Positions 1 to 21,950 are shown, numbered from the stretch's first letter. The stretch: 64,000 nt of DNA from Riptortus pedestris (GCA_019009955.1 CM032228.1:128317501-128381500); one strand, 5' to 3'. Program-made: numbers and translations. The notes: a model not told the origin generated them from the sequence alone.

Positions 1-182
1 GGAGTTATTTATTCGAATACATGTTTCATTGCCACATGGCATATTACATGTATTATTATGTTTAAATACATCATTATTTTACAATAAATATTTGTTTATC
101 AACTGTCTATTCAAATATTCAAGAAATAAAATTAAAAAAATGAAATAAAAATAAAAAAAAAATAAAATACAATATTAAAATA
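1..182. other. AT-rich sequence, no gene seen
   Basis: AT-rich leader before the inverted-repeat array. No coding exon or recognisable element is visible. Confidence 0.5.
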
Positions 183-1345
183 AGTCTTTTGTGCCAAATA
201 AAATTGTTGTCTCCCACTATAATTTTTAGCGTATAACGCCTTTATACTTCGGTATACGATGATAGCGTATATAAAAAAAAGTTTCTCTAAATAACAAAAT
301 AAACAACTTTTGTTATGTGCATATTTCCCAAAAATGCAATAGGAAACGAAATATCGCTATTTTTAATTTCAGGCCTTCCTTATAACCCCCACTCCTGCCC
401 GTCCCTAGAAATGTTAGTATAGCTTATTATAATGAAGGCGTTAGTCCTAATTAACATACCGAGTTTGGTTTAATTCGGTTGAGTCTTTAGTGCCAAATAA
501 AATTGTGGACTCCCGCTTTAGTTTATAGCGTATAACGCCTTTATACTTCGGTATACGATGATAGCGTATATAAAAAAAAGTTTCTCTAAATAACAAAATA
601 AACAACTTTTGTTATGTGCATATTTCCCAAAAATGCAATAGGAAACGAAATATCGCTATTTTTAATTTCAGGCCTTCCTTATAACCCCCACTCCTGCCCG
701 TCCCTAGAAATGTTAGTATAGCTTATTATAATGAAGGCGTTAGTCCTAATTAACATACCGAGTTTGGTTTAATTCGGTTGAGTCTTTAGTGCCAAATAAA
801 ATTGTGGACTCCCGCTTTAGTTTATAGCGTATAACTCATTTATGCTTCCGTATACGGCAAAAGTGCATATAACAAAAGTTACTCTAAATAACAAAATAAA
901 CAACTTTTGTTATGTGCATATTTGCTGAAAAAGCAATAGGAAACGAAATATCGCTATTTTTAATTTCAGGCCCCTTTATAACCCCCACTCCTGCCCATCC
1001 GTAGAAATGTTAGTATGGCTTATTATAAGGAAATCGTTAGTATTAATTCACATAGCGAGTTTGGTTTAGTTCGGTTGAGTCTTTTGTGCCAAATAAAATG
1101 GTGGACTCCCGGTATAGTTTTTAGCGTATAACTCATTTATACTTCCGTATACGGCAAAAGTGCATATAACAAAAGTTACTCTAAATAACAAAGTAAACAA
1201 CTATTGTTATGTGCATATTTGCTGAAAAAGCAATAGGAAACGAAATATCGCTATTTTTAATTTCAGGCCTCCCTTATAACCCCCACTCCTGTTCGTCTTA
1301 GAGAATATTAATATAGCCTAAAGTCTAAGTTGGGCTAGTAGTAAT
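183..1345 (+). repeat. Left array of ~298-bp tandem units
   Basis: Four direct units. Each begins near GTCTTTNGTGCCAAATAAAA (about 182, 481, 780 and 1078) and contains AACAAAATAAACAACTTTTG and CCCCCACTCCTG. Units 1 and 2 are almost identical; units 3 and 4 share variants such as CATTTATRCTTCCGTATACG. Array growth therefore seems to have occurred in pairs. Confidence 0.8.
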
Positions 1346-1361
1346 ATACATACCAAGTTTC

Positions 1362-1400
1362 ACAAACAAACAAACAAACAAACAAACAAACAAACAAACA
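1362..1400. repeat. (AAAC)n microsatellite
   Basis: About ten CAAA/AAAC tetranucleotides at the inner edge of the left arm, mirrored by a TTTG-rich tract at about 1610-1640. Confidence 0.85.
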
Positions 1401-1501
1401 TATACGAAAGAAACAAAATGCAGATATGGTGTCTATGACATGTGAAACGAAAAGTTATCGTGAAATTTCGCGAAAAAAATCAATGTACAGACAGAGGTTA
1501 C

Positions 1502-1505
<4 letters not shown>

Positions 1506-1567
<62 letters not shown>
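1506..1567. repeat. (TA)n microsatellite at the centre of the inverted repeat
   Basis: About 62 bp of uninterrupted TA dinucleotides at the symmetry centre of the foldback-like element. The YIYIYI reading frame crossing it is an artefact. Confidence 0.9.
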
Positions 1568-1569
<2 letters not shown>

Positions 1570-1639
1570 TCACGGACACCATAACTGCATTTTGTTTCTT
1601 TGGTGTCTGTTTGTTTGTTTATTTGTTAGTTTGTTTGTT

Positions 1640-2775
1640 ACCTTTTCACGCATAAACGGCTGAACCGAATTTTATGAAACTTGGTATGTATATTACTACT
1701 AACCCAACTAAGACTTTAGGCTATATTAATGTCCTCTGAGACGAACAGGAGTGGGGGTTATGAGGGAAGCCAGAAATTAAAAATAGCGATATTTCGTTTC
1801 CTATTGGTTTTTCGGCAAATATAAACATAACAAAAGTTGTTTATTTTGTTATTTAGAGTAACTTTTGTTATATACACTTTTTTCTTATACCGAATTATAA
1901 ACGAGATATACGCTAAAACCTATAGCGGAAGTGAACAATTTTATTTGGGACAAAAGACCCAACCGAAATAAATAAAACTCGGTATGTATATTAGCACTAA
2001 CGCCTTCCTTATTATAAGCCACACTAACATTTCTAGCGACGGGCAGGAGTGGGGGTTATAAGGGAGACCTGAAATTAAAAGTAGTAATATTTCGTTTCCT
2101 ATTGGGGTTTCGGCAAATATGCACTTAACAAAAGTTGTTTATTTTGTTATTTAGAGTAACTTTTGTTATATACACTTTTTCTTATACCGAATTATAAACG
2201 AGATATACGCTAAGACCTATTGCGGAAGTGAACAATTTTATTTGGGACAATTGACCCAACCGAAATAAATAAAACTCGGTATGTGTAGTAGCACTAACGC
2301 TTTCATTATAAAAAGCCATACCAACATTTCTAGGGACGGGCAGGAGTGTGGGTTGTAAGGGAGGCCTGAATTTAAAAATAGTGGCATTTCTTTATCTATT
2401 TGTTTTTCGGCAAATATGAGCATAACAAAAGTTGTTTATTTTGTTATTTAGAGTAACTTTTGTTATATACACTTTTTTCGTATACCGAATTATAAACGAG
2501 ATACACACTATAAACTAAAGTGGGAGTCAACTATTTCATTGGGCGCTAAAGATTGAACCGAACTTAAAATAATTCGGTATGTCAATTTGCATTAATTCTT
2601 CCATGATTATAAGATATATTAAAATTTTTAGGTTAGAATGGGAGTGGGTGTTATAAGGGAGGCCTGAAATAAAAATTCGCGATATTTCATTGTCAATTTG
2701 TTTTTCGACAAACATGCACATAACAAAATTTGTTTACTTTGTTGTTTAGATTAACTTTTGTTTTATACATTTCTC
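1640..2775 (-). repeat. Right array of ~298-bp units, inverted
   Basis: Reverse-complement copies of the left-arm unit. GGAGTGGGGGTTAT near 1749 and 2048, and GGAGTGTGGGTTGT near 2343, mirror ATAACCCCCACTCC of the left arm. The outermost unit is the most diverged and stops at about 2775. Confidence 0.75.
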
Positions 2776-3171
2776 CTGGAACAATGTGTGGAGCAAGTAA
2801 TTTGCGTAGAAATATTGATATGCTCAACAATTCATTCCAATTTGAACTATGAGGTACCTCACCTGGAAAAATTAATTCAAAAATATTAGAAATATATATT
2901 TCAAAATATCAAAATATTTCAGTTAATATTTTGTCCTTAATAACTAAAATCTATGCATAATGCACAGGAGACGGGAAATATGACAATTTGGAGGACAGTG
3001 AAGACTTACATAAAAAATTAATTTTATTATTAACAAATGCCAACAAGTGGTATTAACCCTAAACACTGGGACGGGTAAATGTCAAAATATTGTGCAAAGC
3101 AAAGCCTTGCCAAAAAAATACCATCACCATTCAGCCTCAAATCAATTCCCGGGCGAAGCCGGGTATCTGAT
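2776..3171. other. No gene or element recognised
   Basis: AT-rich sequence between the foldback-like element and the next repeat. No exon-like stretch seen. Confidence 0.4.
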
Positions 3172-3174
3172 CTA

Positions 3175-3234
<60 letters not shown>

Positions 3235-3593
3235 CGTGTCTGTTAACGCTCTAGCGGTCGCAATTTTTGTTTGATCATTACTGTACGTCGGATCGAAAAA
3301 TTCTTTAGAGTGAATCTTATTGCAAATTAAAAGATCTATAAATGTTGTTATATAAATGTTTTCATTATCTTTAATATTAACCGAGATATTTGCAATGTTG
3401 TTTTCGGCCTTCAGTAAACGCCCACTCCTAATCATGTAATATCAGCAATAAACTGTTATATTATGAAGCATTTTATTTGAATCCTAAATAACAAATATTG
3501 TTTTCATTGAACTTTTACGTTTTGAGATAAATGCAAATACGTTACGCACCTGGTAAGTCTGTTTAGTTAACGCAGTCCCTGACGTACTTTTTA
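3172..3593 (+). mobile_element. HINE-like element, copy A, internally deleted
   Basis: The (AT)n core is followed by GTCTGTTAACGCTCTAGCGG and CGGATCGAAAAATT, then the ATATTAACCGAGATATTTGC motif. It ends in a diverged form of the family terminus: GTAAGTCTGTTTAG, then a decayed hairpin and GTACTTTTT. The 5' part before the AT tract is missing. See copy H (38655-39287) for the family description. Confidence 0.65.
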
Positions 3594-3960
3594 AAATATC
3601 TTAAATTCCCTCGTTATCTTAAATTCCAAAATAAATGGGATATGGAGGTGCAAAGTAGGAATTTGGGCATCCATTTAATTAATTTATCAAAATTAATTAC
3701 CACACATATCGCCAATCACAGGACTATGCCATAACTATCATATCTCACCGACAAAAAATCACCAAAATCTTATCACACTTTTTCAGTACAGTGAGAAGTC
3801 CTGAAAACTTCACAAAGGGATTTTTAAGGTATAAAACTAAGACTGTGACTATGAACGGCATCATAATACTTACTAACTAACCAACACTGATGTTACAAAC
3901 TTAGCTACATGAAATAAATAAGATTTCAATCTAATGATTTTTTTTTTTTTTGGGGGGGGA
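3594..3960. other. No gene or element recognised
   Basis: AT-rich DNA ending in T and G homopolymers next to a SINE fragment. Confidence 0.4.
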
Positions 3961-3963
3961 GGG

Positions 3964-4045
3964 GGCTCAGGTTAGCCATGTGAGTTGAAGCGTTGACCTT
4001 AATCTCACATGGTATACCTAGAGTGGCGAGTTCCACCTATATGTT
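3964..4045 (+). mobile_element. tRNA-derived SINE, 5' fragment
   Basis: Matches the head of the SINE at 4403-4630, including TTAGCCATGTGAGTT (box-A-like) and CCTAGAGTGGCGAGTTC. The match stops near the box-B position and the body is absent. Confidence 0.6.
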
Positions 4046-4402
4046 TTAATGGTTATTGCGCCATTAAAAATATAAACTGGTTTTTTGTAGTAACTTGACC
4101 TAAGGACTCACATAGATCAACCATATACATTGACCGAATTACTACGTGACCGTAGCCAGCCCATAGATCTCGTATTTGACTACTTAGAACAACCACATTT
4201 TAGAAAAATTATAATGAAGGACGATGCTAAAAATATATGAGCGTAATTTTATAAATATGTACTGTACTAAGACAAAAACTGATACGTCCTGACGCAAAAT
4301 GCGATTAAAAAAAGAAGAAATAAATAATATTAATAGAGAAAAACATGGTTTAATGATATGTTTTTAATGTTCCTCTCATTAAGCACTTATTAAAAGACTG
4401 CT
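4046..4402. other. No gene recognised
   Basis: Non-coding sequence between two SINE copies. Short SINE-like phrases occur but no full element. Confidence 0.35.
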
Positions 4403-4630
4403 GAGGCTCGGGTTAGCCATGTGAGTTAAAGCGTTAGCTTTAATCTCATATGGTAAACCTAGAGTGGCCAGCTCGATTCTCGCTTGGGCAAATAGGAATT
4501 TATTTAGTGACGAAGTCATTAAATAAAATCCTTAGGCCCACCCTGGCTAGAAAAGGGTGGTAACCTGTAGATAACCCGTCCCAATTAGCCGTAGTTGCAT
4601 AAAGTGGAGGTTAATAAATAAAAAAAAAAG
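4403..4630 (+). mobile_element. tRNA-derived SINE, full-length copy
   Basis: The best copy of a SINE seen about seven times here. The head has a tRNA-like layout: GGTTAGCCATGTGAGTT resembles RNA polymerase III box A, and GCTCGATTCTC resembles box B (the 23.9-kb copy reads AGTTCGATTCTC, closer to the box-B consensus). A ~150-bp body follows, containing CACCCTGGCTAGAAAAGGG and ACCCGTCCCAATTAGCC, and then an A-rich tail. Flanking AAAAGACTGCT and AAAAGAGTGCT look like a target-site duplication with one change. Mobilisation by a LINE is inferred from family knowledge. Confidence 0.7.
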
Positions 4631-4821
4631 AGTGCTAACGACGCAAAGAATTTACAAATCATACTCGACTTTCTGAAGGTAGCTCGTTAAACATTTAAAA
4701 AAGCTTATATTCACAAAAAATTAGAAAAGTTTACATTAAAACGAATAATTCTATTAGAATAAATGAGTTTTAACTAGAGCTATAAATGTTTATGTTTGCC
4801 TTGTTTGTTTTTATTGTGTGT

Positions 4822-4903
<82 letters not shown>

Positions 4904-5876
4904 GTGTGTGTGCGCGCATACGTGCGCGAGCCCGGCTTGTGTGTATGCGTTGTTAATTAATTAATTGAATAATTATATCTTTAATTATAATTATATTAAT
5001 TGTGTAAACCATTTCTAAGCTATTTAATTAAGTTACAATCACACTTAACTGTAAACTGCAGTCTATAAACAGGCTATATTAAAATTAAAATGGTCATTAA
5101 AGCTAAAAATAGAAAAATATAAACATTACATTTCATTAATTTCTAATGACAAAAAAGTTTAGTCATGCAGCATTAGTTCCCAACTACTAATTACCTACAA
5201 TATCAAAAGCTAATCTCATTTGTTCAGACGTTCAAACTCCCTGGACCACTCTCCAGTCCCGTCGGATCCTTGGTGCAAGAAAATGGCAATTTCCACTAAA
5301 CCCCCTTTTGAATGGATGTTTTTTTTCCTTTTCTTTTTTTTTTTTATTCGAGGAAATATGCTTTTTGAAATAAGTGAATACTCCAGAAACTCCCACCTTA
5401 CGTTGGTAAAAATAGGAGGAAGGCTTTCGGTCAGTCAGAATACTCTTCTTAAAAATGTTTAGACAAATAAAGAGAAAAGAGCTAGTTTTGAATATTCGTG
5501 ATTTACTATTTGAAGAACTATACTATGGGGGCCTAGCATATATTAAGGGAAGGGCGCAATATTGGTGGAACCGGCTCTACTACAAGTGTGTACTATTTAG
5601 TTAGTTTGTTGTTTATAGGATTATTAATATCTAGATTGTTTTGTTTCTTTCTGGTACCTGTCTTTCTTGTTTTCTTATTAACTGCAGCAATAATACGCAC
5701 TTCCGGATCCTGTATTTCAGTAGGGGTCAGTAGGTAGGAAGGCTTTAAATCTCATATCCTCCCAGTGGAAGCTCAGTTTAAATAAATGACCTTCATCACT
5801 TGTTGTATCAAGAAGTAAAAATTCTGAGAGAGTTCTTTGAAAATGTTACTTATTAATATTCATATATTGATTACAG
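4631..5876. other. Non-coding stretch upstream of the first visible transporter exon
   Basis: Contains the GT/GC tract at 4815-4925. Otherwise AT-rich, with no exon I can support. I searched for the preceding transporter exon, which should end in a VHITGG-like motif, and did not find it. Confidence 0.45.
4815..4925. repeat. Alternating (TG)n/(CG)n tract
   Basis: About 110 bp of nearly pure alternating purine-pyrimidine DNA, with (CG)4-6 blocks inside (TG)n. Confidence 0.85.
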
Positions 5877-15733
<9,857 letters not shown>

Positions 15734-16755
15734 TTTATTTTTGTCGTTCATTGATTTTTATGTATCGCTAAATATTCATGTATTACTAAATCTAAGCCTA
15801 AAAATATAAAAAAAGTATTTATTGTAGCATGTTTTATTTTCATATGTTTACCTTATAATACTCTTGAACTTTGAAGTGGAAGCCCCAGTTCAAGGGAACA
15901 TTTAGTCAAGAAATGACCCATTATTGTTCAGTAAACAGAGGATCCCGTGTCGTTTTACTCTATATGCATGCAATGTCTCCGAAGAACGGGTTCTCGAGTA
16001 CTCAATGGCCTAATTACGTTATATTTAAAAAGACGATCTTTTCCCGTCGATCTACTACTTACCAGCAAGATTTTCCCTTGAATTTAATAGCACTTCTATC
16101 CCCCTTGATGAGTGAAATGTCAGATTTAATTCCATAAACATCAATAGAAAACTACTCTTAAATTATATAAATCATCGGCGGACTTTTCTACTTGACAAAC
16201 AATCGATCCTAGGTGAGGTTTGCTTAGTCCATTCCACGATTTTTAAATACTCAACCCATTCGGTTATCGACCAGTTTTTTTGTCCAATGCGCAGAAGGGA
16301 AATCAATTTAAAAGTTCGAGGCCATAGTTGGGCTGAGCTTTCTTTAGCCATGTCCTCCTATAGTAAAGACAGGCTGAGGACGTCACTAACGCCACGAACT
16401 GAACAGATCGACACCCTTGTAGGTCTGTGACGGTCAGTGACACAACCACCTTAGATTCTTAGTCCCTGCAGACTTCATACTTAATCCACTGAATACAAAC
16501 AAGAGACCTAGGGGATCATCCAAACCTAGTGAATGGGTCAGCTGTCTGTATTTGACCTTGCAATATCTCCGACATCGAACAGGGCAGACATTACACTTGG
16601 GTTATATTCACTTGAATATCGGAGTAATCCAGGGGATGATGACCTTTGCAATTACCTACGTCATACCAGACGGAACTTCTACATTTTAAGACTCGCTTAT
16701 TCCTACCAAGCACAAAAACAAAGGTTGTTCCTTCCACCTATCACCTATTATTAAT

Positions 16756-17295
16756 GAAAAAAGTCCGTCACGCAGGGGCTGCGTAAACTAAGCAGATTTC
16801 CCACGTGAAGTTTTACAATAGAGAAATCTGCCTAATAACAACTGTAGTAGTAAGAAACCTCTAAACCTAAAACATTATTTAGGGCGTAATAACCCAGAAG
16901 TTTCTAGCCCCAAAAAACAGTTAACCTAACCTCTAAACCTATTCACGAGGGACGAATAGTTATGGAAATGGCCACCAGAGCTCTCGGCGGAAAGTCCGAA
17001 CATGCAGATTACAAATGCAAATATCTCGGTTAATATTCAAGATAGAGAATAAATGCATATAACAATATTTATAGTAAATTTAATTTCCAATAAGATTGGT
17101 TCTATACAATTTTTCGATCCGATGCATAATAACGGAGATATTTCGAATTTTTGAAAATCCCCCCCCTCTAAACCCCCCCTCCCACTGGTCCGATTTCAGC
17201 CGTTAACGAACTTGATCTTCCTTTTTACATAAAACGATTAAATACCGAGTTTGGTGACGATTAAACAAAAATTGCGACCGCTAGAGTGTTAACAG

Positions 17296-17355
<60 letters not shown>

Positions 17356-17477
17356 TTGAACGGACCTCATTTTCGTCATCTCCTGGGTAGGATCGATGGA
17401 CATTTGAAGAAATTTTTCGAAAATTCCGTCATGAGTACGACCTCAATAGCTGATTTCCCTTAAGGGAAATCTGCTAA
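16756..17477 (-). mobile_element. HINE-like element, copy D, near full length
   Basis: Begins AAAAAAGTCCGTCACGCAGG and includes the CGCAGGGGCTGCG hairpin and CTAAGCAGATTTCCCACGTG. Further in are CGGTTAATATTCAAGATAGA, a C-run, CCGATTTCAGCCGTTAACG and an (AT)n core at about 17300-17352. It closes with GATTTCCCTTAAGGGAAATC and TGCTAA. It shares its first 250 bp with copy B at high identity. Confidence 0.82.
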
Positions 17478-17734
17478 TAAAATCTTCACAGGCCACGCCA
17501 GAGTAATTTTATGACAGTACAAACATACACATTTTTTTAAGGATCACTATCGATTTAAGTTTGCTTAGAAAGTGAACTTGATGAATATTACATTTTCAGA
17601 ATGAAGACTCACTCATGATACATTAGTTATGGCTACAGCCATTTGAATAGATCACTCCTTTCCTACAACTCTGTGACCAACTACAACTTCATCCCATTGA
17701 AGTTTTAGGCCAGAGTTTAATATGTTTACTAATC

Positions 17735-17875
17735 CATTCTTGATTGATTTTACTTAATGGGTTCGCCACTAAAATATTCCTGTTACCCAGGAATGGATCC
17801 CACCACTCTACGTTTGCCAAGTGGGATTCAGGCGAACACCTTACCTCTCTCAATGAGAATATTTACTCGAGGTAT
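17735..17875 (-). mobile_element. Diverged SINE-like fragment
   Basis: TTTACTTAATGGGTTCGCCA, ATTCCTGTTACCCAGGAATG and CCACTCTACGTTTGCCAAGT parallel the SINE body and box-B region in reverse. Heavily diverged. Confidence 0.4.
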
Positions 17876-18399
17876 ACAATGTTTTTTTTAAGTTCGTTAA
17901 TAGTCACGTGAGGGTTAGATGAGCACAACTCAATGTCACCCTTCTAAATAGTTAATTAGGGAATTATGGGAGATGGGGACGTACTGTTCCCTATGTTTAA
18001 CAACTCTGATCATGAACCTATTTTTGAACCCTGCGAATTGGATAGCTAATTACTGAATGAATTTGTGTTATCTGGCTTGCAATAATGCTTGCCCGTTCAA
18101 CCTGCAACCTCAGCCTTTCCAACTCATGCTCCTGTTCCAATAATTTGCTTGCCCGATGCTTCTTCCTGTTGCCTTTCGTGTTTTCTTCAACTGGGCCTGA
18201 AGCAAGAGTTTGATGAGAACATTTGCTTCGATTCTACGATTTGTGGAGAATTTTGATTCATCCATTTCTTCCAGACCCCGACCTCGCTAGATGCTCTTCA
18301 CTTCAGTCTGTAGTAGTGGAATATCTCGAGATCTCAAGCTTCGCAAGCTATCGTTTTCAATTGCAGTTTACACGGAGGACCAATTCATGTTCTTATAAC

Positions 18400-19094
18400 T
18401 TATAAAATTAAGAACTACTTGCACAAGTGGAAGTAAAAACTAAGTACAATACATCCTCTACGAGTAGCAACAATTGATTGAAATAAATAATACGCTCAAT
18501 TTATATTCAAATATGATGCACAACAAAATCACATTCCGACAAACAAACTACAAAAAGATTGAAACACAAACAAAAAACTAGTCCAACAATATCATGACCA
18601 ACTCAAAATAGATCACGAAATAGTCAGGGACCAGATAGAGTGTGAGAAAAAAGTAAGACCACCTGATAAACTCGGTAAGGCAAGGAACTGCATGGGGGAC
18701 AAAGAAGTCCCATATTATCTCTATAACCCTCTCAAATTTATTGAAAAGAATAATATTAAAATTTATTGGGATGAAGTGATGATTATGACATTCTCATCAT
18801 TACTAAAGAAAATAAATCAGTAGATACCAAATGCTGAGATTGTTCAAAAAACAAATTGTCAAGAAATTGAGAAAATATCAAGTCTTTGTTACAGAATTGA
18901 AAGACCTGTACAAATTTGAATCACCCAGAGTGACTGTCATTGGTATTTCAACAAACGGACTTGGGCTAAAAATACGGCCAAAAGTACTAAATATTAAAAT
19001 TTATCAAAGATATTTAGAGAGAATTAGGCAGTCACAAAAATTGATATTAATGGATAATGATAGGATAGTAAGGAAATTCCTGAATACCCAATAA
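18400..19094 (+). pseudogene. Relic of a non-LTR retrotransposon, C-terminal part
   Basis: Split over frames by stops and indels. One frame gives VRPPDKLGKA, PYYLYNPLKFIE and IKIYWDEV. Another gives VTVIGISTNGLG and RIVRKFLN. The order (a Tyr/Asn-Pro segment, an IKIYWD-type block, an ISTNGL block, then a terminal VRRFL-like motif) is one I know from the region after the reverse transcriptase in some arthropod LINE polyproteins. It contains no RT core and is clearly dead. Assignment is by motif memory and needs a protein search. Confidence 0.5.
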
Positions 19095-20068
19095 AGTAAG
19101 ACTTTTTACAAGTTGGAAAAATAGGTACAGATTAAACAATTTTTTGGAAACTGAGAATAAACACCCCATAATAATACTGCATATAACACAAACTCACACA
19201 TACAGAGGTAATTTGATTTGTATTATGAAAAAGTAATAAGGCAATAATTAACAAAACATACATAAAAATTGATTTATTTTTTAAAAATATATCTGCATCA
19301 CTGACATAATTTAAATTAAACAGTTTCTTCTTTATAAAGTTTAAAAAAGGTATCAAAATTTTAATTTCATCTACATATCAACAATTCCTACTAAAGGTGC
19401 AAATTTAATCTATTTATTTCTATACATCTAAGGCTTTTTTCATAGGTATAATTTCTTGAAATTATAATGAATATTCCCAGAAACACTTTTATAATCAATT
19501 AATTTCTGGATGTGAACTGCCTTGTCTGCTGTAGACTTGAACATTTATTTTCCTGATACTAAATAAAAGAGGTTTTATATTACATTACTTATCTATTGAA
19601 TTTCTGATATTTTGTTTGTATTTAATTTTATTACTTTACTCCAACTTCAGTTCATATCAAAATATGTAAATAAATGCAGCAAACTATGTATGAGGTTATT
19701 TATGTTTATAATCTATTTCTCATTTTTACTCTACTTTAAACCAAAATGTTAATGTTAAACAGTAAATAGCTTAATTTATAACACAAAATATACACCTATA
19801 TTAGTACTACATGGTCTAAAATGTTTCATTGTAAGTAATTGAACAGATCAATCTTTATGGTTATTTCTTAATAATTAGGGGGTCATGAAATTGCACCAAA
19901 GTAAATAAAAATTAGTTAAAAATTATTTCTGTTCGCCTTGATTTGGCTAAGTTAATTAATGCGTCTGCTGGAAATACACTATACTCTATACAAATAAAAG
20001 TTGACTAGTTTCTTGTATTTTATTTGTATAAAATTCAAATAATGCATTCAGTTAGTTGTGATGAGGAG

Positions 20069-20071
20069 AAA

Positions 20072-20143
<72 letters not shown>
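20069..20143. repeat. (AT)n microsatellite
   Basis: About 75 bp of AT dinucleotides, not embedded in a recognisable HINE-like copy. Confidence 0.9.
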
Positions 20144-20148
<5 letters not shown>

Positions 20149-21535
20149 GTAGTATAAGGTTTTTATCAATAATTCTTTGGTACAGTCTAATTAAAAACAT
20201 AAAAAAGTAACTTTAATGAGTTTGTACCAATTTATATACAACCAATTATATTTCTACTATTTAATGACTAAATGAAATTTTAAAAAAATATATATTTAAA
20301 ATACTAGAAACCTTCCCAGTAGCTGACAGAAGCAACTAGGCATCCGATGAAGATAATTTTGAATTAAAACATATAAAGCATTATTCAAAAAACTCTCGAA
20401 TTATTTAATGGTCTAAAAAGTGAAGTACTTTTTAAAAAAAAAAAAAAAAGAAATTAAAATTAGAATTTGAATTAGCTCCAAACTGACATTTTATGCCTGT
20501 CATACCACAAACTTTGACTATAATAAAATAACCTGAACGTATTGAGTGTTGGTAAGAATTAATTGAAATATTTCTATTTTAGAAGGTTTCTAGTGGAGAA
20601 ATAAATTAAAATATAAATAATTTTTTTCTAAATAGTAAAATGCACATTATAAAAAAATAAACTTATGTATAAACACATTTACAACAATGTTTACAATTAG
20701 CTCCCAAAGGAGAAATAAATCTGAGTAAGGAAATTGTTAGAACTAGCACTCATCATAGCATAATTAATAAACTATTTATAATTTACACCTATCAACTGAA
20801 GAGAAAATAAATTTTATTTCACAGCCCTTCCATAATAAATACATTACACCACTGCTCAATCTATTATACACACAACCTAACTTAATTAATGCGACTAATT
20901 ACATTATTTCACAAAATGAGGGCATTAAGCTAGACAAGCTTCATTAATATATAAAAAATAAATTAAACATTTAAAGCCTCTTTGCTTTTTCAACTATTAA
21001 TGATGGTGAACTAAAGTTATTAATTAGATAATGGAGCAGTAATCAAAAATATTGGAACTATTATTGCATATAAATTAGGAGTTTTTTAATATGGTCTGGT
21101 GAAGAGAAACACATTTTGAGGAACTGCTTAAATGTTTTTACTTGGAACACTTGAGATGACCTTAAATGATAAGAAATGTTAGTTAAGGCACAGAGATAGA
21201 AGAAGGCATTTGGTTATTTAAAAAACTGAACAATTTCATTATAGCTAAAGATGTAGGAGTCATAAAAAAATAGATCTGATTAACCAAAAGGGAGGCCAAG
21301 AAACAACAAAAATAGGCTCCAAACATATTTTCTATATCTCTAACAGGTACAGAAAATATTTACAATATTTTGTATACAATAACCATAAATATTGTCTGAA
21401 TTTCTTAGGTTTTTATTAATTTATTAAAAAACACAAATAAATGATTTTTTTAATGTTCGAACTAATATTCATGTTGACAATCTACCCATTGAAATTATGA
21501 GGATCCATTAATTGCTATTTCAACATGCTACTATT

Positions 21536-21539
<4 letters not shown>

Positions 21540-21597
<58 letters not shown>
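21540..21597. repeat. (AT)n microsatellite
   Basis: About 58 bp of AT dinucleotides in the intergenic region. Confidence 0.9.
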
Positions 21598-21600
<3 letters not shown>

Positions 21601-21818
21601 GTATATTCAATATATGTGTTTAATTTATAAGCAGATAAGATAATGTTTGAGAAAAAATGTTACTAATTTTACTGAAACCATGTATTATTGATATTTCAAT
21701 AAATTCTTAAACCTTAATTGCCACTTATGAAAATTGTTGTCACATCACACTACAAAGGGATTCTTCGGTAAGTTACATTCTTAAGCCCTCTATTCTTCCT
21801 CCTCATTTTATATTAAAA

Positions 21819-21885
21819 TTTATTTTAGAAAATTACAATTAATGTTGAAAGAATATAATAAAAGTAGAGACAATTTTTTTTTATT
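21819..21885 (-). terminator. Candidate poly(A) signals of the serine protease gene
   Basis: On the minus strand, AATAAA occurs at 21885-21880 and again at 21824-21819, about 66 and 127 bp after the stop codon. Suitable spacing for 3'-end processing, but AT-rich DNA makes chance matches common. Confidence 0.4.
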
Positions 21886-21950
21886 TAGAGGAAGAAGAAT
21901 TGATTTTCTCTAAACAACTTCCTTACTCATAAAAGGGTTGATGATATTCA

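Larger units (their letters stand above)
183..2775. mobile_element. Foldback-like element with tandem-repeat inverted arms
   Basis: Four head-to-tail units of about 297-299 bp fill roughly 183-1345; the block starting AGGCCT/AGGCCC recurs at 371, 670, 968 and 1265. About four units of the same family run in the opposite orientation from roughly 1640 to 2775. The centre holds an (AAAC)n tract with a (GTTT)n-like counterpart and a (TA)n core, and the inverted match continues into this centre (AAACAAAATGCAG near 1412, CTGCATTTTGTTT near 1586). Long inverted arms made of internal tandem repeats are the layout known for Foldback/Galileo elements. No transposase reading frame is visible, so this would be a non-autonomous copy. 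A compound satellite array that inverted by recombination is the alternative. Confidence 0.6.
15734..18399. other. Intergenic region between the convergent genes, left part
   Basis: No exon recognised in 15734-16755. HINE-like copy D follows (16756-17477), then a weak SINE-like stretch (17735-17875), then unidentified sequence. Confidence 0.5.
19095..21878. other. AT-rich intergenic stretch
   Basis: (AT)n tracts at 20069-20143 and 21540-21597. No exon or recognised transposon; the ORF at 19132-19356 is low-complexity. Confidence 0.5.

Noticed and set aside
183..1345. CRISPR-like array
   Set aside because: The ~298-bp units are contiguous repeats with no unique spacers, in a eukaryotic context.
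3172..3435. ORF with a long YIYIYI run (also 1442-1663 and 32708-33016)
   Set aside because: Produced by translating (AT)n microsatellites; no other coding support.
3964..4630. Possible tRNA gene from box-A/box-B-like sequence
   Set aside because: No closed cloverleaf can be drawn, and the sequence recurs with a shared non-tRNA body, so it is a SINE.
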